DNA of 64,000 nt. Origin: Membranipora membranacea (lineage: Eukaryota > Bryozoa > Gymnolaemata > Cheilostomatida > Membraniporidae). Position numbers and translations under genes: made by a program. Numbering within the stretch: the stretch's first letter is position 1; every line of letters begins with the position of its first letter. Under the pieces are notes generated by a model. That model was not told the origin of the DNA, made no database searches, and saw nothing but the letters and a program-made list of their open reading frames with translations. The DNA lies in contig OU612075.1 in the NCBI GenBank assembly GCA_914767715.1, forward strand, positions 23,002,001-23,066,000, given 5' to 3'. Positions 48,171-60,909 of the stretch are shown piece by piece.

Positions 48171-48796
48171 GGAGTAGAGCTTTGTAGATTTTTCTTCGAA
48201 ATATTGCCAAAAGTTTTAGCAAAACTTGCCACTTACCACTGACTGAATGGACTAGTTGACTCGTTTGTATGATCAAATCAAAGGGCATTTCAGTCATAAA
48301 AATCAAAGTGAAGTAAATCTATTATTTATGTATCTAAAGTTCCAAAGCTGTATTTCGCCTCAAACTATCAACATGTTGATTTGAGTGAGATCTGGTAAAT
48401 GGGCAATTCACATAAAGCTAGCCAATGGATGGGCTTCTAACAAATCTGGTCAGCATGGAATTCATAATATTGGAGCTGCTAATACTTTAGCCGCTGCTGC
48501 TGAAAACATTGATGATCTAATTTTCATATGAGAATAAGGTACTATAGTAATTAGCTTTGGAGCAGAGGCTAGACAGAATTCTAGAATTTTTACATTGCCT
48601 GTTACAAGGACATATTTCATAATAAATCACTCTTGACTGGAGCAGTAATTCACTTACAACGGTTATGGATAGGATATTTGCTAGACTCAACTTCATTTTT
48701 GCAGGAGCTCTGCTGGGAGGCATACTTGTTAAATATTATTTTGTGAAGTTGTTCTACATATTAGTTATCCCTTTTTATTATCAAACCTATTATATT

Positions 48797-49524
48797 GTTT
48801 GTTGTTCAATCAACTGGTGAATGCTTGTGTGTTGTGTAACCAGGACGTATCATCCACCCACCCTGGTGTAATATTAGGGCTATCTTATTAGCGCCATCGA
48901 CCCATTCTTTTTTTGGGATGGTGAGATGGCGCAATCGGTTAGTGCGCTTGCTATTCACTGCCAGGCGATTAGTGCCGCAGGAGTTGTGGGTTCGAGCCCC
49001 ACTGGGGGAGCTTTCATTGTTGATTGTACCAGCCCCCAGCACCCTCGGGTGTATACCTCTCCTGTGTACTTGTCTACTGACTGACTCATGGAAAGACATG
49101 TGACAGCATGGAAAGAAATGCTGACAAGCTGGAAAGACAGCTAAACCTACTACAAGGGGTCCCAGCAATCCCTAACACATACGCTGTGTTTCATAGGGTG
49201 GCAATGGTGGATTGGAATGTGCTGTGGGATGAGAGAACACAACTCCGAGTAGTGAATAGCGGGCTATCTAATTAGCGCCATCGACCCATTCTTTTTTGGG
49301 GATGGTGAGATGGCGCAATCGGTTAGCGCGCTTGCCATTCACTGCCAGGCGATTAGTGCCGCAGGAGTTGTGGGTTCGAGCCCCACTGGGGGAGCTTTCA
49401 TTGTTGATTGTTCCAGCCCCCAGCACCATCGGGTGTACACCTCTCCTTTGTTGTTCAATCAACTGGTGAATGCTTGTGTGTTGTGTAACCAGGACGTATC
49501 ATCCACCCACCCTGGTGTAATATT
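48797..49524 (+). mobile_element. cluster of family A SINE copies (two heads, two tails)
   Basis: Heads at 48,915-49,065 and 49,299-49,445 share box A-like GATGGCGCAATCGGTTAG and box B GTGGGTTCGAGCCCCAC, then CAGCCCCCAGCACC. The tail CAACTGGTGAATGCTTGTGT...CACCCTGGTGTAATATT occurs at 48,797-48,872 (without its head) and 49,449-49,524 (joined to the second head). The sequence before both heads (ATTAGCGCCATCGACCCATT) is also duplicated, pointing to a local duplication rather than two independent insertions. Open frames through the heads are by-products. Confidence 0.8.
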
Positions 49525-49529
49525 CATCA

Positions 49530-50820
49530 ACATGAATATGTTGAGTATTTGTATTTGGGTGTTCGTATGTTTCATCAAGGAGCAACAGCTTGGTTTCATA
49601 AACATATAATAATGAGTATTTATATGTTTATGTTTCATAAACATTTAAAAGGTATTTTTATGTTTTTGGAAACATCAGATTGAAGTCTACATGGAAACAA
49701 GCCACGTTAGTATCTACAATCCCTGCACTCCTTACAATCAGCCGAAGTTAAATATCACTCATCGTCTTTAAAAACCTTAAGCCGTATAAGAGCAGTGAAA
49801 CGCAAGTCCACCAAGTTTGGGTCTAACTGGGGTAGTCAGGGAGGTATTTTGTAATGTACGCCCTGTCTTATATGTAATTTGTTGGCGACACATTCGGAGA
49901 CCACTGTATGTCGTCATGATTTGTGCACGCCTGTGAAAACACTTATACACAAAACATCCTGCTTGGCTGTACCTTCTGTGGAAGATATATTCATGTCATG
50001 CTTAATTTACCGGCACTGAATAAGTAATGATACCTAGGCTACCAATACTGAATAAAGGGTGATGACTAGTTTTCAGCCATTTTCTATCCAGAGACCCCAA
50101 TACCACCCTTTCCTGTCCTTTATACAGAAGTGTTATTTTAAGCTATCACCAATCATACTTTCACACTGCCTCTTGGTGATGGCCGTTTGTTATAATACTA
50201 TAATAATATATTAGTTTATTTTCAAAAGTATATGAGCAGCAGGATGCACTCTAATAGTTAGAATGCATCTTGGCGCTCAAATACTATATAAGCTACTAAA
50301 CTTCCATTTGACTATTGATTGTATGTCATATGACAAACTTGAGAAGCTACAGCAAAGTGGAAACAAGAGGATGCTGAAAGGATCATCTTCAGCCCTCCTA
50401 TAAATAGCCAGCTAATTAGTGTATTATGTGATTGGCATCCTATCTACCTTTTGTCATTCGCATTGTCACTACTGTAGTACATAACCCTGATTTAGAGATG
50501 GATTAGCCCAGGATAAAAAGTTTGCATTTTTACTGTAGGGTTAGAATATATCAGAATGCATGCAACTTGTATACTCTTCCTGCTAAGTGAGTCTCCTGAA
50601 GATGTTCCAGGGTCACAACCTGTGGTCAACCAGTCCTCAAACACAAATGAGTACAGTTGTGATCACTTAAGTGTATCAGGCATAGATGAGGGGTAAATAA
50701 TACAGCACTGCTATACTCCGGCCTGAAGAAGTGGTACTGCCTTGAAAAGGACGAGTTGTAGTTTTTCTGTCTCTGTTGTAGGATTGACTCTTGTATCACT
50801 CATCTCTCTTCACACCACAC
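49530..50820. other. RFK upstream region, no gene seen
   Basis: No supported exon. Just before the RFK start codon a pyrimidine tract plus TTGTAG (ending 50,780) could be an acceptor joining an upstream 5' UTR exon. No TATA box or CpG cluster stands out. Confidence 0.4.
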
Positions 50821-53065
50821 ATGGCTGGAGTAGCAAGTCTAGCCAGGCAGGCCCTGCCATTCTTTGCTCACGGGAAGGTTGTACGCGGATTCGGACGAGG
50901 CAGTAAAGATTTAGGCATACCCACAGCTAACTTCCCTGATGATGTTGTTGAGAATTTACCAGAAGAGCTCACATGTGGCGTGTATTGTGGCTTTGCATCA
51001 GTCAACAATGGCGTCGTTTACCCCATGGTACGTCTCAAGCAAATGTGAAATTATGATTGGAGTAAGGCCATGAAGGTTTGGCTATAAAAACATAATATTC
51101 AAACTCTACTATAAGTTTGTTTTATGAGATCCAACCCAATATATATTCAAATTCACTTGATTAGGGTTTGAACCAATGCTATTGACTTGTAATCGGTCAG
51201 CATATAGGATCATTTTTACCCAACATCTGTTATCATTTTCTTGCTAAGGGTGATTTACTCAAAAGTTTACCTGAGATAACCCTTCATCACATAACTCATT
51301 TATCTATCTATCTGATATGTGTGATCACTATCAGAGGTCACGCACGTATGCGCATGTGAGCTCACGCACGTATGCACGGCGTGTGCTTTCATCATCATTT
51401 TTTTTTACATTTAAATGTTTGATAATATTAATCATTTTTTCTGAATTCTCCAGTTTTGTTCTGCTTGCCTACACACTTATGATTTAGTGACAGTCTTGTA
51501 CTGATTTACCTTTACCTATATTAGATATTTTGTTTGTATTTTCAGTGCTTGAGTATAGGTTGGAATCCTTACTATAAGAACACAAAGCGAACTATGGAGA
51601 CTCATATCATGCACAAATTTGAAGAAGATTTCTATGAACAAAATTTAAAGGTGAGAGCTTCAAATTCCACTCTGTCAAAGGGTTTTGTAATGTTGCCTAA
51701 CATATGATTCCTGTCATCTTTTCTCTGGACTTTAACCTTTCAAGATGACAGTTGGATCGGTTATGTAAATAAACTACATAATGGTGGGACATCATCAGTA
51801 GGCTTCATTGTTATTGATTCTATGGTTATGTAAAATAATGTGGTCAATGTTTTTTATGATACATCAGACTAAAATTTGCCGAGGTTATCTACTTTAGCTG
51901 ATGATGCAAAATTTACCATAACAGATTATTATTATTATTAACTACATCTACAAAATGACAACTATGCCGCCAGCTTCCTTGTGCTGTAGTTTTGTAAATT
52001 TGAAACTTAGTTATACAATCAAAAAAGCTACGTTCCTTCACACCATACATCTGATTCTTTCAAGTTTACAATTACAATCATAGATCAAGTAAGTGGTTTT
52101 AAAAAGGCATAAGATCCGTGAAATCCATCCATGGTGGACAATAAACTGTAAGAAAAATAACAATTATGTAAATAGGGAGTCTTATCAGTTCAGTTATACA
52201 CTCAATCTTAACAAGAGATATGCAAACTGGTCGGGCCTGTGGTGTCAGATGGTATACAACGTATCAGTACTCAAGTCTTATTATCTCTGCTATGAAGTTA
52301 TGACAGTGTTAGATAGATGGCAATAAACTGTTAAGTATTCAGAAGAGCAGTTCAGTTGGAATGAGTGAAATATTTCTATGTAGATTCTTGTGATCACTTT
52401 ATCCAAATGTCTCACTTTATGAGAGTTTTGAAATGAGTCCTTAACCCGATTTCCCGTCTTTAGCACGAAGGGATCATCGAACAGTCAGCAGTAAACTACA
52501 CCATCAGTACACAATCAGTACACCATTCTCATCAGAGTAGTCTTATAGGTCTTATCCTGCTGTCTACAGAACTAAATAATACCTCTAAAGTTTACGCTCG
52601 TACTTGAACGCGCTCACCATAACTAAAATTGGCCAGTATCCTGAACTCAGTCAGTCCAAACAGGGAGAATTCTCCCTGGTCCAAGGAGCGTTTTGTGACA
52701 TACGATCAGTCAGCCTCCTAACCAGAGTTGTTGTTCCCTGGATAAATGAGCGTACAACTCCCAAATAGGAAGCTATAACAGTTACTGGGACAAACTGCTT
52801 GCTTTGTGCTTCAGCACAATAATTTTCGAGACCTTTTTACTGTCATGGTTTCCTATTATCTCTCATGCTATATGTGATAATATATTTTCAGTTAGTCATC
52901 ACTGAATACATCAGACCAATGCTGGATTTTAAGTCACTAGAGGAGCTGATATCTGCCATAGACAATGATATCAAACAGTCACATGAAAGCCTCAACAAAG
53001 AATTGTATGATCAGTATTCCTCACACACATTCTTCTCAGGAGAATCCATCATTCCCTCCTCCTGA
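50821..53065 (+). CDS. RFK: riboflavin kinase, 3 exons
   Basis: Phosphorylates riboflavin with ATP to give FMN, the first step of flavin cofactor synthesis. Exons: 50,821-51,027; 51,546-51,650; 52,892-53,065. All borders are GT/AG and the lengths (207, 105, 174) are each multiples of three, giving 161 residues against 155 in human RFK. Residues 23-39 GFGRGSKDLGIPTANFP hold the family's nucleotide/Mg-binding PTAN motif. Residues 72-82 are SIGWNPYYKNT. METHIMH contains the catalytic glutamate (residue 87). The C-terminal helix region follows (YIRPMLDFKSLEELISAI). The ATG at 50,821 is chosen because it gives the expected N-terminus and the 13 codons before it begin with TTG. Monofunctional, with no FAD synthetase domain, as in other animals. 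Confidence 0.96.
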
Positions 53066-56000
53066 TCTCACCATACTGCTTATCTGGGTATGGAGAAAAT
53101 ATAGCATACACAAAGTTAGGCCGGGTCATAAAATTTTAGTTTGAGTTATTTTATTACTAAAAGCTTTGTATGTGCCGATCCACATATACAGAAATCTTGT
53201 CTCACCAGTACAACATATTATGGCAGGAGTTCTTGACCTTGACCTTGACCAAGTCATTGGACCAATTCAGACTCTAAAAGTTCATGATTTTAATGAAGAT
53301 ATTACAATAATTACAATAATCATTAGTAGCCACAGTTCCCATTATTGATGAACAAAAAAATAATTGGTTTCCACAAGTGTGGCGTGAAATTGTGTAACAG
53401 TACTGTTTTTTTATACACCAGTTCTAGACTAGCTTAGGTGTCAAAGCTGTGATCGTAGCTGTAGTGGAGCTATCAACAACCCCCTCCTTCCTGATCACAA
53501 CCAATTAGGCACCCGAGCTACTCTTGACGTGGTGAATGGATGAAGAGACAAGCTTTTCCTTCGAATGTTGACTTGTATCTTCATGCATACATGTTAGGTT
53601 AGGAGCATCAAAGCTGTAGTTTAGGAGATTTATAAGCTGCGTTAACCTTCTTTTTTTGTAGCTTACTAGAAATGAGTAACTTTGGTAGTAATGCTAGTCC
53701 TCACTCCTCTTTAATAGCAAACATATTTCATATCTCTCTCTCTCTTTTGCTGCCAAACATATTAAGCTCTATTTTTTTTCCAGATAAATTTGACCATCTT
53801 TATCTACAGGCTCCAAGTCTGTGTTGGTTCAGATAAAACATATTACTTTATTACGATTTATAACTCATGTCTCTAACACTTTCCAATAATGGTGAGTCAT
53901 CACTATATGTGGATTGTCTCCTCATTTTACAGGAGAAGGCAATCAATGAACTGATTTTGATCCCACAGTTTTATAAAATAGTGAAAGATTTATCTTTATT
54001 GACAAATAAAAAATCTAATCACAAGAAGACAAATTATCCAATCATATCTGTTGTCTCACACATTCTCGACAGTGCCTGTTTCTTAGTTAACCGTCATCTC
54101 GTAAATAATCGTACCGTCCGATGTGTTTCTGGATTTTATTCTGCTCAACAGTTACATTGTGTCCGCCTCTCCAACTTAGTGAGCAGTTATTGATAGAAGC
54201 TGTTTGAGCTGTCCAATGGTTGTTTTTATTCCATAAATGAGGGAAGGGAAGTTGGGTCAGCCTCACATAGAGTGCCTGGAAAGAACATTATAGATTACTA
54301 GTATATTTTACAATTTTTTGCTCATATACTTTTCTTTTACATTTTTCTACCAATCGTGAAATGTTATGGTTGTTTGGGAATGATGACGAAATCCACAGAC
54401 CCAGTAGATGTTAGTGTCATCAAGGAGTACTTCTTGGTGTTGTATATGATTACTTATCTTACTAAGAGCCATGTGATCTCTGCCTTGCTCAGACTTTGCC
54501 CTTCCTGTTTGTGTAAAAAGAGATTGAGTCATCTGTTGTTGTCTCCGAGAACATGTTCCACTGTGTCACTACTACTACTACTACTACTACAACAAAGAGA
54601 CAATATTTAACATTATTTATTTTTTTGTAAACGATTCTGAACCCACCATGTGTTTTACTTTATCAGCCCGATCACTTTCAATAAATGAGCAATAGCAAGA
54701 ACCACTTCTGCACGGCCTATATTGCTGAGGGGAATAAACTTCATGTCAGGCTGGAATTATCGAGGCTGAAAATTTGGTATTAGTGTATTTATGAAGTCCA
54801 ATTATAGGATATAGCAGATAAATAACCTCTATTCATTTGTCGATTGGATTAATAAGTTTCACGCAATTACCAGTTTAAATCTCATGGTCTGCCTCAGTCC
54901 GAAGACTGAGAGATAGCGGTACCAAGCTGATCTCAGTTTGTCGGCAGGTCAATGCACACCTGGGCACACAGGACCTTCCACACTTACATGTTACAGGTCA
55001 GGCACTCTAACCACTGAGCTACCTCCTACACCTAATTTACCATTACAGTTACATGTGTGTGAGGCTGGGTGTGTGTGTGAGGTTATGTGTGAGGTTATGT
55101 GTGAGGCTGGGTGTGTGTGTGTGTGAGGCTATGAGCTGACATGAGATAGATAGGATTGTTGTGATGTGATTTCCACTCTGTCTCTTATCTATGTGGTATA
55201 ACAATGGTATGTAATGTGATATGTTGAGTGATTCAGTGGTAATAGTTGCTAAATATTGATGTAGATTTGTCTAACAGTGGAATAAACTTGATTTTAACGC
55301 AGTCTTATCAAACCTCCCCCGCAAATGAACCTGGAGATTCCTAACCAAATATAGTTAGATGGTCTGCTCATGGTCATATTTAGACAGATTATGAATAGTA
55401 GAGAATTTTAATGCATACATTAGGTTCGGCAGCTATCACCTTACTGTATACTCAGTATCTCTGATGGTTTTTGGTGTTAGGTATAGCTGGGTATGAGATC
55501 ACTTTGTGGTAATCTGACTAAGTGCTCGATGTACTCACATGTTTGTAGGACAGAAGAGAGCAAACAGTTATTTGGGTCACATGCCTTTATGAATTACGAC
55601 ATTCCAGCCATTGTGGTCAGAAAAACAGTGGAAATATCAGTGGGGCTTGGATTTCAACTTTCTTTTATTGCTTGTTCTTTGTAGGGGGCCACCAGTAGTA
55701 TGTGGATGTCAACGTAAAACCTCGGATCACAGGCCAAAGTTAATTGTTACTCACTGCTTTGATTGACAAATGACCCATATATGATTACAGAAGAACTCTA
55801 TTTCATTCATCGAGTCATCGAATTTACTCACTGAATTCATATTTCACATTCCTGTATGCATTCCAATTCAGTGGAAATGAAAATTATAGTGCTTTCTGTA
55901 TTTACATTAACATGTACAACTTATTGTGTGCAAACAAACAGGAAGGCCAATTAGATGACTTAGATTTTATATACTGATCACTTCAGCGTTCTTTTTTTAT

Positions 56001-56721
56001 TCCCTGTACATACCACCTGCCATCCACCACCACCATCAGATTCTATATCAGAAGAAATTCTAACCCTGAAATCTGACGCTATCTGTAACATATAACCGTA
56101 ATCAGTGATAAGAATCTCACTTCATTTGGCATAGTGGTTAAATATTAGAACTAACCCTTTGGATTGCATTTAGGTCTATCTGTGCTTCCAGACGCGACCT
56201 GGATTTCAGCACATGAGAGTTCTACCTCTTTTTTTTGTTCTGATTATTTGGCTGAGATATTGGCAGCAGAATTTGGGTTGCAAAATTGGATACATCTAAT
56301 GTTCCTGTATATTCTTTTAAAAGGGTAGCAACTAGTGTTAGGTGGTGAAAGTGGCAATCAGAGTCATTCAATTTTCAGTTACACATAATTAAGCATTGTG
56401 TTGAAAGCCCGAAAGAAACTGCTTAACGAAATTAAACCAGAAATTATCTATTGATTTGATACAATGCATTGTACTAGAATAGTTGCTACCCCTTTTAATA
56501 ATGATAATCTCATTATTGAAGCCCCGCCTCTATTTTTCTCGCCTCTTATTGTTTGCATTGTGTACACATAGGAGCACATGTTTAGATAGATATCCCTCGC
56601 TCACTCCCTGCTCAGTCATAGATTATAATTAGCATCTGCCGCTATACAAAGACATTTTAAATTCCCAGCAATACAATTAACATCTCAGCGCACCACACGG
56701 ACTTCTAAATAAAAAATTAAA
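53066..56721. other. 3.6-kb region between RFK and the acidic-protein exon
   Basis: Holds the RFK 3' UTR, a SINE copy (54,885-55,030), a CTA-triplet run at 54,570-54,590 and GTGTGAGG repeats at 55,055-55,130. The 108-residue open frame at 53,867-54,193 resembles nothing known and lacks clear splice context, so it is not called. Confidence 0.5.
54885..55030 (-). mobile_element. tRNA-derived SINE (family C), second copy
   Basis: On the minus strand it begins GTAGGAGGTAGCTCAGTGGT (box A) and ends around CTCAGTCTTCGGACTGAGGC. It is shorter than the 14,375-14,580 copy and seems to have lost the B-box part. The order and spacing of shared blocks identify the same family. Confidence 0.7.
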
Positions 56722-57088
56722 ATGTCTGACAACACAGCCATCGACACACAACCTAAAGAAGATACTGCGTCAGCCACCCCTACTGAGGTGGAACAGGCTG
56801 CTGCTCCAGTGGCTGAGCCAGAATCTACAACTCCAGAAGAGACTAAACCAGAAGAGGCCGCTGAACCCGCCGCTGAACCCGCCGCTGAACCCGCCGCTGA
56901 ACCCGCTGCTGAACCTGCCGAGGCTACATCAGGGGAAGAGAATAAGCAGAGTGAAGATACTGAGGTGAAGCCAGCAGAGGATGAGCCTGCTGCCGAACCC
57001 GCTGAGGAGACAGCTGTAGAGGGTGAAGCTGCTGCTGAACCAGAGCCAGAACCGGAACCAATAGAGATACCTTCTGGAAACGGTGAAT
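56722..57088 (+). CDS. first coding exon of an acidic, EPAA-repeat protein (gene incomplete)
   Basis: Starts ATG at 56,722 (MSDNTAIDTQPKEDTASATP) and runs 122 codons plus one nt to a good donor AAT|GTGAGT at 57,088/57,089. The encoded stretch is rich in Glu, Ala, Pro and Thr. It has about six tandem AAEP units around residues 52-70, coded by a 12-bp repeat (GCCGCTGAACCC), and a PEPEPEPIEIPSGNGE end. It is highly acidic and likely disordered; no signal peptide or membrane segment. Upstream, in-frame reading is closed by stops, supporting this start. Following exons were not found, so identity is open. Such leaders occur on muscle and cytoskeletal proteins, but that is only a comparison. Confidence 0.6.
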
Positions 57089-58783
57089 GTGAGTATAAAT
57101 GATTTTGATGTTTGAATTTTTAGGGAGAAAAGAAAAATTAAATGATTGGGGGTGTTTGCCTGGTAAAATATTTTGGTAATCAATATTAGGATCAAGTTTG
57201 TTTTAAAATCTTTTTAAAACCTTCAATGCAATTGACATGAACCAGCTGTATTCCCTTCAAAAATTATCATCAAAATTTTAATCATGAGGTTTGGGTGCTT
57301 GCTGGGGGTCAGCTCGATATTTACACGATCAGACAGGTACCATGCTCAGACAGAGAACTCCTCAGAGAGACCTGACAGTAAACTAGGTCAGCATAAAATA
57401 TAGAGCTGCCGTCTCTACTCTCTCCACAGATAAACTGTTACTTTCAATATTGATTTAAAAGTATCTGTCTATTCAAATTTAGTTTATGGCCAGTAGCATT
57501 AAAATACAAGTTAGCAGCGGCAATGTGGAAAACACACGGAAATTAACCCTTATGTCGTATAATTATATGTGGTAATGTTAAATCTGAGTGCACCGAAACA
57601 GGCACTTATATCCACATGTGAGCCGGGAGATGTTAGGGACAGGGTAAGGTAAATGTTCTGCTGACATGATATCTGTGTCACTGGCCCCCTAAAGATCAGA
57701 CCCTTAATTATCGGAGACACTACAGACCATCTTATTCCGACTTGTAAATGTTTTGTGAACATTTTGACTGATTATCTGATAGTTGGTTTCAGGCGGGTCT
57801 ACTAAAAGAGATGGCTGTTGTCTAGTTGATAAAAACAAGCCTTTTGAAGTAAAAGAAGTTTGTGGTTAATCTAAAGGAGATTCGGTTTTATTTGTAATTG
57901 CCCGCCTGCATTACAAAAGACCATATAGGCTACTATCGACTAATGGTTGGAAGTTGTGTATACTTGGCAGCATAAGGCCTGAATATCACACAAAGGCAGG
58001 AAGCGCAGTATTCAGGCTAAATGGCTTATGAACAGCTGCTAGACAGTAAATCTGCCAGTGAGCACCTTTGATTTCTACATCTCTCAACACATTTGTAACA
58101 TGCTGACAGGATTACAATAGTGGGAGAAAAATATAAAAAGGCCAAGCTGGTTGTGATGTCTCATGTCTTGTGTCTAATGTCTACTGTGTTTTGCTCAGCC
58201 GCTCTATGACTATGATTCTAGGATAATTGATGCAGAAGTTAGATCTATGACCTATTTAGTGTTTATTTTATTTGTTTAAAATTTACAAAACATGGTGGAT
58301 TTGAAGGTTAGGGCATCAAATTAGCAGCCATCATATTTTGATGCCAATGCTATAGTGTAGCCCATTGAAATGCTGATTGGTCCAAACAAGGAGTAACAAA
58401 TAAGTGTGCCAGTAATATCTAGTCCCACTTCCTGCTTGTTTTGTTGTTCTAAATCTGTTTATACTTTTGAAATGCTGATAAAATTGAGGGTGACCCTAAT
58501 TTTATTTACACCACAATGTTTGTATTCTGATAGTCCCACAGATGATTGCCGTGTAGATGATTATTTGTGCTTGTTGTATATAAGTGTGAGTGGTTTACTG
58601 GCTGCTAATATCAAATTGTCTCTGATATTTCAGGATAATCAGCCATGTATTATTCATGTCGTGTCTGGTTTAGGTTTATTGTATGTAGAGTATATGGTAC
58701 GCTTTTATCAGTACTTTACTATGATATTTGGATTAATTGCATGCCAAGGCGGGGAGGATGGCAGAAATCAGGGTATGCAGTTA
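57089..58783. other. presumed intron of the acidic-protein gene; nothing else supported
   Basis: No exon-like segment is supported. The 144-residue plus-strand open frame at 58,406-58,840 runs into the hAT element end, so at least its last part is not host coding sequence. Confidence 0.4.
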
Positions 58784-58791
58784 TGTAGTTG

Positions 58792-60526
58792 CAGGGCCGT
58801 ATTCTACGGCACGGCTGCTAGGGCCTGGCCCTACCAATAATAGATAATTATCAAAGTTGAGAAAAGGTCAAAAATGGCATAATAAACCAATATAACATAT
58901 GACCCCCTTACACAATTTTTCATAATCACTCAGTTTAATGACAACATGACAATAACATTAGCTTATTTCCTCTCACTGATCAGACATGATCATTTGCTTA
59001 GAGTGAAGTACAACCTATCTCCCAGTTTATTTATCCAACTGCTAGGTATTTAGGGCTAACTTTGGATTTCCCAAAGCCCTCAATGATAGCTCATGAGTTT
59101 CATCAGTCTATTATCAACTTTGTTATGTAAAGAGCTCATGGTCAGGTTAAGGTCATATAAAGGCATTCTTATAAAGTTGTGGCAAGAATGGAGGATACAT
59201 CCAGCCATTCTCCCTGATCCAGCTGATTTAAAGCAACTTCTGCAAGTTCTGCAAGGAAAAAGCTTCAAGCATTCATCTACAGGTGAGCTGGTACATGCAA
59301 AGCAAATATTTCATGGCTAAACTGGCAGTTCCTTCCTATTCCTACCAAATTATGCCCACACTGAGACTGAGTTCATTTTCCACATCTTCTCTAGACTAAC
59401 TATCCATGCTGCCTCATGGGATTCAGCTAATAGCACAAATTGATAGACATGTCAATGCTTAGGAGAGGAGTTGTAAAGATAGCCAGAATTTGGTGTCATT
59501 GTTCAACTTCATGTGGCGTAATCAATAAATTGCTACCAAGCTAATGCTATATGGCATTGTTTCATCAACCTCACGATAAAAGCTGTGCTCTGTGTATATT
59601 TGTCAGATGTTGATCCGCCAAAGGAAGGCCGAGTGAGAAGAACACCTGTCCGGTTAGACGACTGTAATGGGACTGGTGTGATGTTATCCATAAAAGAGAA
59701 AAGTCACCAGCTTTATATGGAGGTTTTTGACCTGGCCATAAACGGCATCAAAGCCAGGCTCGAGCAGAAGGGTATCAAATTGCTCTTGCAGATCGAGTTG
59801 CTCCTTTGCTCTGGTGCAAATCCTGCCACATCCACATCCACAATATGTGATGCTTATGGCTTTGATAGCTTTGATCTTGAGGCCGAATTGAGGGTTTATA
59901 AGAAGGACGACGACATTGTGAAAGACGATATCACAACTGTGATAGCGTCCTATAAAAATAACCTAATAATAAACAAGTCATTATATCCTATAATATTCAA
60001 AATTTTGAAACTGATTGTAGTGTTACCCGCCACAAATGTGTCTAGTGAGCGCTCATTCTTTGCTCTCAGTAGGCTCAAGACAGCTGGGCGTACATCAATG
60101 ATGCAGGATAGATTAAATCATCTATTACTGCTACATGTTTACAAGAACAAAACGGATACACTGGACATTCAATTTGTCATCAGAGATTTTGTTCAGTGCC
60201 ATCCAAGTAGAGAAAGTTCCATAGCGGTGTATAAGTAAGGCTTGGTCAATTCGATAGTTATGGATATATCAATATTTTTGTTGGCATAATATAAAGAATA
60301 ATTGGTATAGACAGTTACAATAAAACTCACACATAAACCCAAACAAGAAGATAGCCTTGTAATGCAAATAATAGTGTTCTTGTGCGATAATTTCGCCTTA
60401 AAAGCACTGGCGTCCGGGGCTCCGCCCCGGACCCCGTTGGGGGGCTTACAGCGCCCCCCCAGACCCCCCAGCTGGGTTGTGTGGCCGCTTGGCCCTACCA
60501 ACCAAAAGTTGAAGGATACCCCCCTG
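58792..60526 (+). mobile_element. hAT DNA transposon, 1,735 bp, internally deleted
   Basis: The left end CAGGGCCGTATTCTACGG (58,792) and the right end (inverse CAGGGGGGTATCCTTC, ending 60,526) form imperfect inverted repeats. A perfect 8-bp target duplication TGTAGTTG flanks them (58,784-58,791 and 60,527-60,534). 8-bp TSDs and the encoded dimerisation domain place it in hAT, close to the ZMYM/TTF-type group. Near the right end (60,410-60,475) is a GC-rich hairpin (GTCCGGGGCTCCGCCCCGGA). Only the transposase C-terminus remains. Confidence 0.95.
59585..60238 (+). pseudogene. hAT transposase, C-terminal remnant with dimerisation domain
   Basis: The 217-residue frame includes the hAT C-terminal dimerisation signature around residues 150-195: LPATNVSSERSFFALSRLK, then RLNHLLLLHVYK. 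The upstream part (HQLYMEVFDLAINGIKARL) is like the region before that domain in ZMYM1/TTF-type hAT transposases. The N-terminal zinc finger and the RNase H-like catalytic core (DDE residues) are absent, so it cannot act as a transposase. It might still form dimers with full-length relatives. Confidence 0.9.
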
Positions 60527-60763
60527 TGTAGTTGTCCAATGTTTGGTGTGTGAGATTTTCTCCAAGTATTATGACATGCAGTCTGGTCATAGTTTTACCA
60601 TTGATATAAAAGATATCACAATATTTTAACATGTTTTGATCTTTGGCTTGCCTTTGTGAGGATGCAGTACAGCAGAGCAGCAGAGCAGGACAGAAGCACC
60701 GAATCATCAATCACAAAAAATGAAACATCAAGCAGAGGAGGACAGATGGTTCATTATTGTCAT

Positions 60764-60909
60764 TTAGTTAAACGAGCTAATTATCCACTCTAGTATTCTC
60801 CTTAAGTCTCTGGGGTGATCGCTATGCTGTAATCCAGCTGTAAGATCTTCAGATTTATCACACAACCTCATACTTGTCACATCAGAGCTTCCTCTGTCCA
60901 AAAAACTCC
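60764..60909 (-). CDS. candidate terminal exon of an unidentified minus-strand gene
   Basis: A pyrimidine-poor but plausible acceptor (TTTATACAG) precedes a 146-nt open segment with a stop at 60,764-60,766. It encodes about 47 residues ending RRILEWIISSFN. The residue pattern looks protein-like (amphipathic end, charged middle SDHPRDLRR). No family recognised. It could be a chance open segment. Confidence 0.35.

Noticed and set aside
48915-49000. Functional tRNA gene
   Set aside because: The tRNA-like head is repeated with a common non-tRNA body, as in a SINE, and no acceptor stem closes.
50791-50820. Earlier RFK start (TTG)
   Set aside because: A non-ATG start is not needed: the ATG at 50,821 gives the expected N-terminus, and a possible acceptor lies at 50,780.
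53867-54193. 108-residue ORF after RFK
   Set aside because: No similarity, no splice context and AT-rich composition; probably chance within the 3' flank.
58406-58840. 144-residue ORF
   Set aside because: It crosses the boundary of the hAT element at 58,792 and has no recognisable domain.
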